From: Nageia nagi
Taxonomy: Eukaryota; Pinophyta
Direction: 5' to 3'
Length of the DNA: 64,000 bases
NCBI GenBank assembly: GCA_050084985.1
Contig: JBITNC010000002.1
Coordinates: 19,034,001 to 19,098,000 of the forward strand
The position numbers were made by a program, and so were the translations under genes. Below, piece by piece: positions 1 to 11,250 of this stretch (its first letter is position 1; each line of letters opens with the position of its first letter). The notes under the pieces are model-generated. The model worked only from the letters and a program-made list of their open reading frames with translations, was not told the DNA's origin and did no database searches.

Positions 1-2540
1 TGCAATTAAACACTTTCTAAACTTAGTGATTCTTAAACATAAATAATAAAAGACTTAAGGAACTGTAAATTCTGTTAGTTTTTTTTTTAATAATACTAAA
101 TTATTTGAAGTTTCTGCTTAAAAAAACTTGTAATTGCTCCACTTTAGCCAAGTTGAATATCATTCATAGCTATAGAAAACACAAAAGTTGATGACAATGT
201 GGTTGTTAGAATGTTTTCTCTCATCCTATTATATTCCTTCACTTATGCTTCCAGTTCCATGTTGCTTTCTTATTTCACACACTACACTAATCTTGTAAAC
301 ATGTCATGCTTCTGACATCTCCGAATGTTTCAACAAATGTGACGTTGTACAAATAAGAATAACTACTATATATTGCTTAATGGAACAAGGTGTCAACATG
401 CCGAGTATTAAATACACTGTCAATTACATCAAACTATAATAAGCATAAATTCCTTTACTTAAGTTGAATGCTCAAGTTGAATCCATTAAATAAATGGTTT
501 ATTATATTCCTTTTCGTAGGTAGTAAACAATGAATGCAAGCTTTGAATTTCCAATGGATTCCGTGAGAGAATTGAATGCATGGATTCATTAAAAACTAAT
601 TGCAGAGAGAAAATGGAACTCAATTTGAATCAGTCATAGGCATGTATGAAATGGTCTGAGAGTTAGCTAGTGTAGTTCTAGTGGACCAACTAGAATGTTT
701 GATACAGAGGCATTGGATAACTGACAAAGCTACTCTTGTCACAAGGATTTTATCGTTGCAACTACTATACGGTATAAATAAGTAGTATGGGACAAGTTAA
801 CGGAAGGAATACGTTATAGTTCGTTTTGAGCTTGGACATCATCATTCGTCACGCATGTTGTTACTGTCAGTCTAGTTGTGTTACCTGTATCTGTAAATTA
901 TCAATCCATGGAGAGAGATATATGAATATGGGCAAAGCACATACTATTCGTAAGGTTTCTTGGCAACGAAGCTTACATCCAATACATCATTTTGCATCCA
1001 TTTATTTCAACCTTCCACATAGATAGTGAATTCCATCTAATAACCTAAGGTCTCCCCATAGTAACTCCTTAGGTGAAAAAAAAATAGTTCTATTAATGTT
1101 GGGAAATGATAAAAAGTTAAGTGAATCGTATTTAAGTATCTTTTAAAATGTTTTGGAATTTATGTTTTTGAAAAATTAAATAGATAGTTTGGTATTTTTA
1201 GATATATATTTAATATATTTAAGTTGGTTTAAAATAAATTATAATGTTTAGAGATGTATAAAGTATAAATAAAATATTATGTATTAACTTTAATTTTTTA
1301 ATAATTTAGAATTGTGAATGATATTTTTTTTTTAATTAGATATTAAGAATTAATTAGGTTGTTATATTTTTAGATATCTTCATGGGTTTAAATAGTGCTC
1401 CTTACTTTTACTATTTGAATGTAGATATATAAATTAATGAATTCTAAAAAATGAATTTGACATTTTGTTACTCTTGTAGGCATCTCTTCATGGGTTTGAA
1501 TCATGCTCCTTACTTCCACTATAACATTTAGTGCACTAAGTTAACCATATTTTATTATTTACAACTCAAAGCAATGTTGATTTTGAATGTGGATAATTAA
1601 ATTGATGAATTCTTTAAAATGAATTTAACCTATGTTTAAAGAAAAGAATAAGTTTTTTTTTAGATTGAACTTGAGAGCTCTCCTCAGTAAATCGAGAGGC
1701 TTTCCAATGTACTAACCATTTTCTCTTGTTGAAAATTGAAAGAAATGTTGAGATATTCATTAATTTTTTTTAGTTATTCAAATTTTACCTTGAGAAATTC
1801 TCTCTAATATTAAAGCATAGAAAAAATGAAAACCTAAATATTAAATAAATTTCACATAAAATATATTTTATAAAAAAAGTTAAAATATTTAAAAAGATTA
1901 GTTATTTATGATATACAATAATAAAATCAAGACTTATTAATTCTTGAGGTTAAATGTTATTTTGCAAAAAATAATGAACTCACCATTACACCACATGCTA
2001 GGACACATAAAAATATTTATATAATCTTGTTTTCAATTTTTATGCAGCTAAATTTAGTACAAATTTTGAAATTTCTTAATTAAGCTCAAAATGCTTTAAT
2101 CTTGTAGTGCAAATTTGTGTTTTTCAAGCCCAGAACATGAGGAAAATAATCTTATCTCTAAATTTACCCCAGTTTGCAAGAATTTAGAAAATTAAATTTC
2201 AAAAAAACTAGAAAAAAGGTTTGTTATTTCGATTTTTTCTCATTATCCTCAAATGAGGGGTTACATTAAAACAAAAGATACCCAGCACGGTCTTTTCCCA
2301 ATTAAGTTTCCATAGTTTCATAGTTTTGAAAAAATGGCTCAAAATGATAGAAAACATCCATTTTCTAAAAAACTAGAAGAGAGGGTATGAAAATTTGAAT
2401 TTTATCCACTGTGACAAAATGAAGTGCCAAATTTGAAAAAGGACAGACACCCACCAAGTTTTTTCTCCCCGAATTAGGTTCTCATGGTTTCAAGGTCGTT
2501 GAAAAGGTGCAAAATTTGAAGTTTTTGTGCAAAGTTTATC
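1..2540. other. AT-rich DNA without recognisable genes
   Basis: I found no protein homology on either strand; open frames are short and lack family motifs. The stretch from about 1080 to 1960 is very AT-rich with many T and A runs. It holds one imperfect duplication, listed separately. It could be an old LTR or intergenic DNA; nothing visible decides this. Confidence 0.6.
1371..1632. repeat. Imperfect tandem duplication
   Basis: Two diverged copies lie at about 1371-1462 and 1480-1632. Both start with a CTTCATGGGTTT word followed by TGCTCCTTACTT, and both end with a GAATGTRGAT word, a run of AT, and an AAAATGAATTT word. The second copy has about 60 extra bases in the middle. No coding function is seen. 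Confidence 0.55.
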
Positions 2541-2544
2541 TTTC

Positions 2545-2705
2545 GAGGACAAGGCGCAATGCCCACTGCAACCTACCAACCAAGCGCATTGCGACCCCAT
2601 GCCATAAGTGTTGTGCAAGGGAAACTGAGACGTAGGTGCATTATGCCTAGGCGAAAGGCTCTCATGTGCTCTACGCCTAGGGCCAAGCACATTGCGCTTC
2701 TCCTG
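2545..2705. repeat. Array of short semi-palindromic GCGCAATGCC-type motifs
   Basis: At least five imperfect copies of a 14-20 base motif sit in about 160 bases. The clearest is TAGGTGCATTATGCCTAGGC at about 2633-2652; others are AGGCGCAATGCC, AAGCGCATTGCG and AAGCACATTGCG. Each unit is partly self-complementary. Locally the DNA is far more GC-rich than its surroundings. The same motif recurs at 26632-26795, 30165-30300 and 45435-45860. Confidence 0.6.
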
Positions 2706-3661
2706 CAACTCGTTTTGGTCCAATTTTCTCATTTTTCATTTTTTTTGGTCTCCAATTTGCCTCTGAAGCATGATTAGTTAGTAATTAACCAAATTTAACT
2801 CTGTGTAAATAAGATTTTATCCTTTTTTACGTGAATTCATCTGATTTTTTTAAGAATTTGCTCAAACTTATCCCAAAAAGGTGGGTTTGGTAGTTGCACT
2901 CCAAAAATGTTGCGATTTTGTTAGAAATGCTCCATAAAACATTGTTATATGATCAAAAAACTTTGAATTATGCAATATTACTCATAATGTATGATTTTAT
3001 GTAAATTTATGAGTTTGTATTGCAAAATCATATGTTTTTGCATTTCTCTTGCAATAGTTTCTACGAAAAGTAATATTCCCAAGTATATGAAATGATAGTT
3101 GCATGCTTTCTTAATCACTCAAATAGTTTGATTGTAATTGCATTTTCCAAGTACAAAATATAGTTTTTTGTAATTCATCAAAGGATAAGCATGTTAGGTA
3201 CAAATGTATGATTGCCAATTTGTGAAATTGTGAAATGTTGGTGTATTGTTTGAACTGGTATTGTAATGTTTTGAACATATTGGCATATGATTAAAATGTT
3301 TAATGAATTGATATTAACATATTTTCGGTACCATGATGCTAGATGTATGCTACCCCAATATGAACTATGATAAATCATGCTATAAGTGAATCACGAACTA
3401 TTTTATGATTTAGACAAAACAAATGCAGTTGTAATAGAAAAACGGATTGCAAAAAATACAACATGCTACTCACATCATGACATCATACTCACAATAGATG
3501 CAACAATAAGATAAAGGCACAACAAAAAACATATCACACTTTTACAATTTTGAATCAAATTTTATATATTTTTGCAAAAAGGTTTGAATATAACAACATA
3601 TTTTACTAACAAACATTATTTTTTGAAACAACTTAATGAGATGTTATTCATTCGATATCTC
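2706..3661. other. No gene seen
   Basis: AT-rich sequence with no recognisable protein or RNA gene. By position it would be the upstream part of the PMD2 pseudogene, but I see no convincing exon here. Confidence 0.45.
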
Positions 3662-3900
3662 TTTTGTGATCTATGGATGGAGCTCCAACGAGACATGTCA
3701 GTGATAGGATGGATGTGCCTTCATTGTATGGGTTTAGGCTACACTAGTACATGATACACAAGGTGGTGGCAAGCTTGAGTTATGTGACAATGTTGTGTGA
3801 GAGATGGAATTCGATCACCAACACTTTTCATCTACTAATTGGTGAGTGGATGATTATTCTTTAGGATATATAGAGGATTATGCAAATACATATCGAGGGT
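3662..3900 (+). pseudogene. PMD2, 5' part: plant mobile domain protein, interrupted
   Basis: One frame reads the diagnostic core of the plant mobile domain (PMD, the MAIN/MAIL1-related family): a CERW motif, then NTFHLLIGEW, then an IL-stop-DI segment and QIHIEG. This matches the family pattern of ERW, TFHL, GE, VTL-x-D and LPI-x-G. The stop in IL-stop-DI is TAG where Gln is usual, as expected from a CAG-to-TAG change. The frame ends exactly where element D begins, and PMD reading resumes at 9978. Known PMD proteins act in heterochromatin silencing and genome stability, and PMD genes are also found inside plant transposons; this copy is dead. The assignment is firm for the core and weak upstream of about 3700. 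Confidence 0.7.
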
Positions 3901-4618
3901 ACTAATCTATAATCACCAGATTCTTATAGTATACTTAGATCCTCACAGATTCAAAAAAAAAATCACCATTATGAGATCCATCTAATTACATATAAATTCA
4001 AAATTGCGCAATGTAAACTACAATTTAACAATCTTAATCATTCACAACAAGATCAACACAATAATTTATCCTAGTTCACCCAATATGGGCTAATCTAGCA
4101 TGGAATTAGAGCCTTCTCTTCTTGTTGTATATAAACATTATAACATTACATGTATAGAGAAATACCATTAAAATAATGATAATACCATATCCTATAATAC
4201 TACTACAATCTCCTATAGTAAGAAGAACAACTTCAGAACTACAAAAGTTATGGAATGACTCTTGGTCTTCCTTCAAATGTTTACAATCCCAAAATCTTAA
4301 AACTCTCTAAAACTCTATTATGGAATCAAAGAGTATCATGCCTTTAAATAAGCTTGGAAATGTTTTCAAGTCATCGGTTGATGACCCTAAATCACTCAGC
4401 TTCTTGAATATTCAATGCACCTACAACTTCCACTGCTGGCTCATCAAAATGCATTTCCTTAATGGCATGAAAATAGTAGATGCACATTGTTGATAACATG
4501 GTTTACATCATTAATCACCTCCATATTTCAATCTTTGGTCTATCTTTAAGCATAGATACCTCTGGAATGATTACTTCTCCTGCAAAGATCAACCTGACAT
4601 GATCCAACTCAAATCACA
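3901..4618 (-). repeat. Element D left LTR (3' LTR)
   Basis: This aligns along its length with 9265-9977. Shared landmarks are TATACTTAGATCC near the left end, a GTTCACCCAAT-like word in the middle, and AAGCATAGATACCT near the right end. On the minus strand it starts TGTGATT at 4618. Directly upstream on that strand is a short purine tract, AGAGAGG (4619-4625), the likely plus-strand primer. The outer end near 3901 has lost the expected TG/CA dinucleotide. Confidence 0.8.
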
Positions 4619-4778
4619 CCTCTCTAATGAGAAGGTATTTGGTCCCATAAATGCATAGATGGGGATACAACTTCCCAACCCTGGACTTGTCCATCCACTT
4701 GGATTTATTAGGCTTTTGTCCCTTCAATCCAACCAACCATAGCTTTGTCTCACCTCTTATTATAGCACAAACCTTCTT

Positions 4779-5890
4779 TTATAACATGGAATCCTCCTTG
4801 AGTTCATCCATAGTATTAGGAGCTAAGTCATCAAGAGATGGAAAAAATTGATCTAAACCTGTTTCAGCTTTAGTCAACATAAATGGCTCATACAATTTCA
4901 AATATTCCACATTCATAATTAAATACATGTTCATATATATCAATAGATTCAATCTAAAAGCATGCTTACTTACTTGATCCATAATTTCAAATGGTTCATA
5001 CCTTATAAGTTTCATCTTCTTGGTTGGTCCTTGCAACCTCTCCTTACTAAGATGCAACCAAACATGGTCTCCCACATAAAAAAGTATGGTCAACTCCATG
5101 TTTTTCATGTCTCATCTTGTACTTGACTTGGCTTATTTGAAGTTGCTCTTAGACTTTCTTCTTTCTCAAGTGAATCTTCTTCATCCTTTTGCATTCCAAA
5201 CACATAATCAAAAGGTGAAGGTGGTAAATAACCAAAACAAGACTCAAAAGGACTCTTATTAATGGTAGAATGAATTACCCTATTGTATGAATTTTGGATA
5301 TATTCAAGATGTTCATCCCAAGACTTAGGATGCTTGTCATAATAAACCCTCAAAAGTTGAACCATTTTCCTATTTAGCACCTTAGTTTATCCTTCCATTA
5401 GAGGATGAAAGGAAGTACTTCTCTTCAATCATGTATCTTTCCAACAAATATGTCTAAAACTGGCCCAAAAATCTACTATCTCTATCTGAAATAATAGAAG
5501 TAGGCAATCCAAAATGAACTCAAACATGAGAAAAGAATAAATTTGAAGCATATTGTCCTATTATAGTCTTCTTACATGGAATAAAAATACACATATTTTT
5601 GAATTTATCCATAATAAAAAATAAATATTCATGACCCTTTTTAGTCATAAACAATACTCCCATAAAATCCATTAAGATACACTCCCATGGATGTGAAGGT
5701 ACTACAAGTGGATAATACAAATCCAATTTCTTGTTACTTAGATTGATGGTGCAACATAAATAACACCCCCTTATGTACTTGACAACTTGATCTTGCATCT
5801 TTAACCAATATACATACCTTTGCAAATTATACAATGTCTTTCTAACTCCAAAATGTCTTGCAATCTTTGAAGTATGTGCTTCTCTAATCA
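4779..5890 (-). pseudogene. Element D integrase with C-terminal tail
   Basis: In minus-strand order the pieces are a zinc-binding region with CYLCC, a core with HPWECILMDFMG containing the first catalytic Asp, then NSYNRVIHST and SPFESCFGYLPPSPFDYVFG, then a tail with GDHVWLHLSKERLQGPTKKM and LKLYEPFML. The pieces lie in at least two reading frames with stops between 5380 and 5520, so no integrase could be made. The region around 5400-5520 still shows the SIISDRDSRF-type second Asp block in broken form. Function in the family: insertion of the cDNA into chromosomes. Confidence 0.85.
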
Positions 5891-6089
5891 GTCTAATCCT
5901 TTCACCTATAGGTACATAAAATGCATTAAAATGATAAAGAAGTATATTTTACAAATGAAAATCATCCAAACCCTCATCCTTGGACCTATATGAATATAAC
6001 TACTCATACACCTCTCTAAAGTCAAGATCCTACACATATGCCTCCAAAAATGACTCAGACAGAAAAGAAAGAAATTTCACCATTGATAG

Positions 6090-7480
6090 GGAACTCACTA
6101 GCCCCTATTTACATGTTTCTTATGGCCCAAAATTAGTATGATATGCTACTGAGGGTGTGAAATATGTATTTATAGGTGGTCTAGAAATCATGTTAGCAAC
6201 CTTATTATGTGTTTCTTTCTTATACTTGATCACTAGATGAAATTATTGCAGAAAACCTATCCATGTATAGTGTCTAATTTGTTGCAATTTTGATTGAGTT
6301 TGTAAATACTTTAATGGCTGATGATCAATATGAATGATTGTTTCTTTCTTGATTAAGTAATGTTTCTACTTTTTAATAGCTTAAACCAATGCATACATTT
6401 CCTTATCATAAGTAGGATAATTCAAATAGCCCCACTAAAATTTTTGGAATGATAGTAAATTGATTTACCTTCTTATAACAAAACAGCTCCCATGGCATAG
6501 TCACTTGCATCCGTCTCCACTTCAAATAGCTTCTGCAAATCAAGAAGTGCTAGCATAGGTGCACTAATAATTTTTTTCTTCAATGTATCAAAAGATGTTT
6601 ATTGTTATTTCCCCCATAGGAACACTTGCCTCTTATCAGTTACATCATGTAAAGGTGAAGTAATATAAGAAAAATCAATAATAAACTTTCTCAAATAGTA
6701 GACAGCACCTAAGAAACTCCTTACTTAAGTTACATTAGATAGTCTTGGCCAATATACTATAGCACTTACTTTACTAAGATCTATCTTAAGTTGTCCATGA
6801 CCAATAACATGGTCCAAATACACCAAAGACTCTTTGGTAAACTCACATTTTGAATATTTTATCAGCAACTTATCCCTATTTAAGGCTTGAAATACTTAGC
6901 TAAGATGTACAACATGTTCTTCCCAAGTAGAACTATAAATAAGAATATCATCCAAGTATACAACAACAAAAGAATCAATAAATGGATGAAGCACATCATT
7001 CATTACCCACATAAATGTGGCTTGTTCATTACAAAAAACAAATGGGAAAATAACCTACTCAAATAGGTCTTGTCTTGTCTTAAAAGAAATTTTTCAAATG
7101 TCCTCCTCCCTTATTCGAACTTGGTGATATCCACAACTCAAGTCCAATTTTGTGAAGAATTATGCCTCTTGTCATTGATCCAAAAGATCATCTATTTGAG
7201 GCAAAGGATAGTGATTTTTTTATGGTGATTTTGTAAAGTGCTTGATAGTCAATACACATTCCCCAAGTTTGATCATTATTGGGAACCAAAATAACAAGTG
7301 ATTCGCATGGAGATATACTTGGTTTGCTCACATCTTGATCAACTAACTCTTGAATTTGCCTCTTTATCTCCTCTTGCTCTAAAACTGATTATCGATACAA
7401 AGCTATATTAGAAAATGAAGAATCATGTAAAAATTGAATGTCATGTTCTATATCCCAAATTGGAGGTAATCCCAATGGAT
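6090..7480 (-). pseudogene. Element D reverse transcriptase and RNase H
   Basis: Near 7200-7450 the minus strand reads IKRQIQELVDQ and a CIDYQALYKITIKK block, the usual RT entry. The catalytic [10 protein letters not shown] motif is intact near 6945-6975. RNase H blocks follow, with DHQPLKYLQTQSKLQQIR near 6250-6330. Stops and frame changes occur throughout, so it is a pseudogene despite the intact YLDD. Confidence 0.8.
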
Positions 7481-8179
7481 CTACAAATAAGTCAATAAAC
7501 TCCTAGATCAATTTTCACATCTTTTCTTCCATTTTGCATATAGTTAGTTAGTATTGCACATCATTAATAGTGTGATATTCATCTAACCAGAAGCTCTTAT
7601 TTTCATCTTGGTCAACAAAAACTTTTTAGAAGCATTTACAAGACATTTTACATGATTAGAAGTGACCAAAGGTAGCATCTTCCTACTTTTATATGCATTA
7701 GCTAAAAACACCTTTCCATCTTTCACCAATTGTAATTCATTCAATATTCTATAATAAATACCATATGTATCCCACATATAAGAGTTTTCAAGAATACCTC
7801 AACAAATCTCTAAAGGAACAACATCAACCATAACTTCATCAATGTACTTTACATAAATAGCAAATTTCAACTTACATTATTTAATGACTTGCAAGCTAGC
7901 ATTGCAGTGCCAAACCCAAAGGATATGGGTTTGGATGGTTGAAAGTTTCTAATACCAAATTACTTACCATAGATTTTGAAATCTAATTTACTTAAGAACC
8001 TAGAGTAACAATGCAATCTACTTTCATTTTCCTAATTTGAATCTTGATGTGGAATAACTGAATCCTTTGTTCTTCAATATCTTGAGGTTCTTCAACCTTT
8101 TGAATGGCTAAATAATTTATTCTCTCATCAACATCTAAACTTCCCTCAATACCCTCACATTTAAGAACCATAGCATTAG
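7481..8179 (-). pseudogene. Element D protease region, heavily decayed
   Basis: This lies between gag and RT, where Ty3 elements encode the aspartic protease. I read KVDCIVTLGS where a family member would have an LDSG-like active site, so the catalytic Asp seems lost. The rest is broken by many stops. The assignment rests mainly on position. Confidence 0.45.
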
Positions 8180-8990
8180 TTTTTTCCTTATTCTTATGTT
8201 TATATGGATGAATTTCTAGATGAAGTTCCTAACATTTATCATCAACATGACCATGTTTATCACAATGACTACAATACCTATTATCACCTTCTTTCCTTGA
8301 AATATTAGTGATCTTAGTTTCTTACTTAACTTTATCTTTATCTTGAGATTTACCTTTTTCTTGTCCTCCCTTTGAATTAGAAGCCTTCTTGGAGCTGTCA
8401 TATTGTCTCCTTTATTTACCATCCTCCTCTAAGTATTGCACTTGTACACACATTTGATCAAGATTAGTAGGATTAAACAACATGATAGTGTTTTGAAAAT
8501 GAAGGTGTAAACCTCCAATGTACTTCATTAAAGTTTGAGGATCTTTTAGTGAAACCCTAGAAAAAGTAGCTTATTTCCTAAATTCCATAGTGTACTCTTG
8601 AACTATTTTCCCTCTTTGTTGTCTAAAGAATTTCCATTTCATCAATTATTTATTATGATATCCTAATAGATAAAACTGATTTCTTAATAATTCTTTAAAT
8701 TAATTATAAGAATATTTCCAATAAATTTTCATGTCTAAGAGTTTCTATATGGCTTTCCTACCAAACTAAAGCATATGCACCCATATCTAATCTAAAAAAA
8801 AAAGAGATTTTATCATAATCATTTACAAGACTATGAATTTTGAAATAAACTTCTAATTATTCAACTTTTTTGTATCAATCTCTCCTGCAAAAATAAGAAT
8901 GTCCACTTTAGCCTCAACTTTAAGGGAACTTGATTTTATGAATATGATGAATAAGGTCCTCCAACTTCATGTTGATATCTTTAATTGACA
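8180..8990 (-). pseudogene. Element D gag with zinc knuckle
   Basis: A clear nucleocapsid knuckle, CSHCDKHGHVDDKC, is encoded near 8230-8275 (C-x2-C-x4-H-x4-C). Upstream on the minus strand is a gag-like helical region with FRKxATF and a Lys-rich linker. Stop codons break the frame. An open frame on the same strand at 8216-8422 is a shadow in another phase. Family role: capsid assembly and RNA packaging. Confidence 0.75.
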
Positions 8991-9252
8991 TTTACATTTT
9001 CTCCAGTAGCCAACAACTTGACCAAATGAGCGAAATGATTCTCCATTAATGAGAATCTTCTTTCAAACTTAGCATTTGACATGGTATGAACAATAGACTA
9101 TTGCTCCTTCGAATAATCCATTTCAGTCACTATGAATCTTTGACCAATCTCAAGATCTTCTAGAATCAATTCTAGTCTTTGAGATCTCCTCTTGAACATC
9201 AAAAAGCACACCATTGGTGTCCAAAATTTTGGCCCCAAATTTTATGTATAGA

Positions 9253-9264
9253 AGCTTTGATACC
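9253..9264 (-). promoter_or_regulatory. Element D primer-binding site (initiator tRNA-Met)
   Basis: The minus strand reads TGGTATCAAAGC directly after the LTR end. It differs by one base from the usual plant site TGGTATCAGAGC. It fixes the minus-strand polarity of D. Confidence 0.85.
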
Positions 9265-9977
9265 ATGTGATTCATAATCACTAAATGCTTATAGCATACT
9301 TAGATCCTTACTTATAGATTTAAAAAAAAATTCACCATTATGAGATTCATTTAATTGCATATAAATTCAAAGTTGCACAATGTAAAACTACAATTTAACA
9401 TTATCAATCATACACAACAAGATCAACATAATGATTTACCCTAGTTCACCCAATGTGACCTGATCCAACATGGAATTGGATCCTTATCTTCTTGTTATTT
9501 ATGGACATTACAATATTACATGCATAGAGAAATACTATCAAAATAATGGCAATACCATCTGATATAATAATATTGCAATCTCTTGCAATAAGAAGAATAA
9601 CTTCATAACTACAAAAAATCTTAAATGAATCTTGGTCTTCCTTAAAATCTTTACAATACTAAAATTCTAAAACTCCATTATGGAATTAAAGAGTATCATG
9701 CCTTTAAATAGGCCTAGAAATGTTTCCAAAATGTCAGTTGATGATCATGAAGGCTTAACTTCTTGAATCGTTGATGCCCCTTCAACTTCCATTACTGACT
9801 AATCAAAATTCATGCTTTTAATAACCTAAAAATAGTAGATGCATGCCATTGATAGTGTGGTTTTCATCATTTATCACATCCATATTTCAATATTTGGTCT
9901 GTCTCTAAGCATAGATACCTTTGGAATGAGTACTGCTCCTGTAAAGATCAACCTTACACTATCCAACATAGATCAAG
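9265..9977 (-). repeat. Element D right LTR (5' LTR)
   Basis: This is the second copy of the D LTR. Its inner end on the plus strand is TGTGATTCATAATCAC, which with the other end gives the usual TG...CA terminus with a short inverted repeat. The outer end near 9977 is diverged. Confidence 0.8.
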
Positions 9978-11250
9978 TTCCTTAATGATTATACTAATGG
10001 ATGAGGTTGGATAGAAGGTAGAAGTGATTCAAATAAGGGATCATTACTATCACCAGATGAGATGGGGTTCAAGATGATTTAGTTACAAGCATACATACAA
10101 AGATAGGTTCATTGATCACATGATTTGCTTCACAATTATTTTGATTTTAGGATTTATATTACCAAATGCTTTTGGTAGAGGATTTTACTAGAAGATTTAC
10201 TAAGTTCTATGCAAGATGAGGGAGGATACTACAATGTTTACATGAGATCCAACATTTATAGCTTAGCTATACCATGAGCTATAGGAAATGTAAAGGGTAC
10301 ATGTATAAGGATAGGTTGTCTTTACTCTTGCACTATGGGAATAGGATCATATTGCAATGGCATGACCTATAGGCCTACCTTTTGATATTTACATAGAGGA
10401 TGCATTAGTATTTGAGGAGATAAGCAATGGTATATTGTACATAATACATTGGGGACATCACCACAAGCTGAGGGAGGTTGAACGAATGGAGGTCAAGTGG
10501 CACACTATAGAGAGATATTCAAATAATTGATATTGGGGAGATAATCAAGAGATCCTACAAGAATAGTCCTATATAGGAAGATGGAAAACTATAGCTTGCA
10601 TGCATTAGGTGAGGTAGATGGATGAGGAACCATCGAGGTGAGGCTGAGTACTTTCAGTTACATAGGGTGAATCAATAGTTTAGATAGGTATAGGATGTAC
10701 CCCCTGATCCATAGCTATAAAATAAGGTAAATGGTAGAGATGGGATATCGCAACCTCAGTAACATGAGACATATTATGAGGTAGATAATGATGATGAGGC
10801 TAAGATCATAGCTATGTAGGATTATGTAAGTATGACTATGACCTACAATGGATGGTGGAGAGTATGACATCTAGAAAAGGCTAAGGAGGAGGAGGATGAT
10901 GAGTGTGATCCCCTTCAAATGCGAGTGAGACAAAGATAGAGGTCCCCTTGATGAGATGAGAGATACACCATAATAGCTTTTCTAGGTCCAATAGGTGGAG
11001 CATAAACATAGAGGATTACTAAGCTAGAATGATAGTTTATTGAGAGTCAACGTAGGAAGAAATAGAGTCACAAGTGTGAGAAGGCAATTTGATAGCATGA
11101 GGATCAATTCCATGAGATGGATCAAGCAAGTTAACAAAGAGAGAAGAAGCTCTTCTATAGGGATAAGATGAGCCAATAGCGATAGTAGGATTTCTATCAA
11201 AGAGAGTAGGACCTCTATCAAAGAGAGGAGGAGTTGACGTAGATAGTTAC
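9978..11250 (+). pseudogene. PMD2, 3' part: plant mobile domain protein, decayed
   Basis: Reading resumes after element D. One plus frame gives TMFTWDPTFIA, then LYHEL, VVFTLALWE and DHIAMA-stop-PIGLP near 10240-10370. This fits the second half of the plant mobile domain (a LYR-L-like helix, a LLQ-WAWE-like block, then RP). After it comes an acidic, Lys/Glu/Arg-rich tail to about 11250. More than a dozen in-frame stops are nearly all TAG where Gln would fit. The tail is not recognisable as a named domain. The link to the 3662-3900 part rests on the same strand, order and family. Confidence 0.5.

Larger units (their letters stand above)
3901..9977 (-). mobile_element. Element D: Ty3/gypsy LTR retrotransposon with iMet-type primer site
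   Basis: Direct LTRs of about 715 bases flank a minus-strand interior with gag (zinc knuckle), a degraded protease region, RT with RNase H, and integrase, in the usual Ty3 order. A primer-binding site for initiator Met tRNA adjoins the right LTR, and a short purine tract adjoins the left LTR, so both ends agree with the coding direction. The integrase and its tail resemble chromovirus-type plant elements (GDHVWLHLSKERLQGP-like tail), though I do not see a chromodomain. All genes carry stops and frameshifts. It sits inside the PMD2 pseudogene. No clear target duplication survives. Confidence 0.85.

Noticed and set aside
826-1026. Cys-rich 66-codon frame on the plus strand
   Set aside because: It lacks similarity to any family I know, has no promoter or splice context, and the flanks are non-coding. 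The Cys content looks like chance.
2490-2777. Overlapping frames on both strands in the GC-rich array
   Set aside because: They arise because the palindromic motif array is open on both strands. No protein family is recognisable.
11024-11221. Leu/Ile-rich 65-codon minus frame that looks like a membrane protein
   Set aside because: It is the antisense of the Lys/Glu/Arg-rich tail of PMD2. Antisense of charged, AG-rich coding DNA gives Leu-rich frames.
10021-11250. Possible MULE or FAR1-type transposase
   Set aside because: I considered this for the charged plus-strand frame, but the LYHEL, LALWE and PIGLP blocks fit the second half of the plant mobile domain better, and the upstream half at 3662-3900 is a clear PMD.
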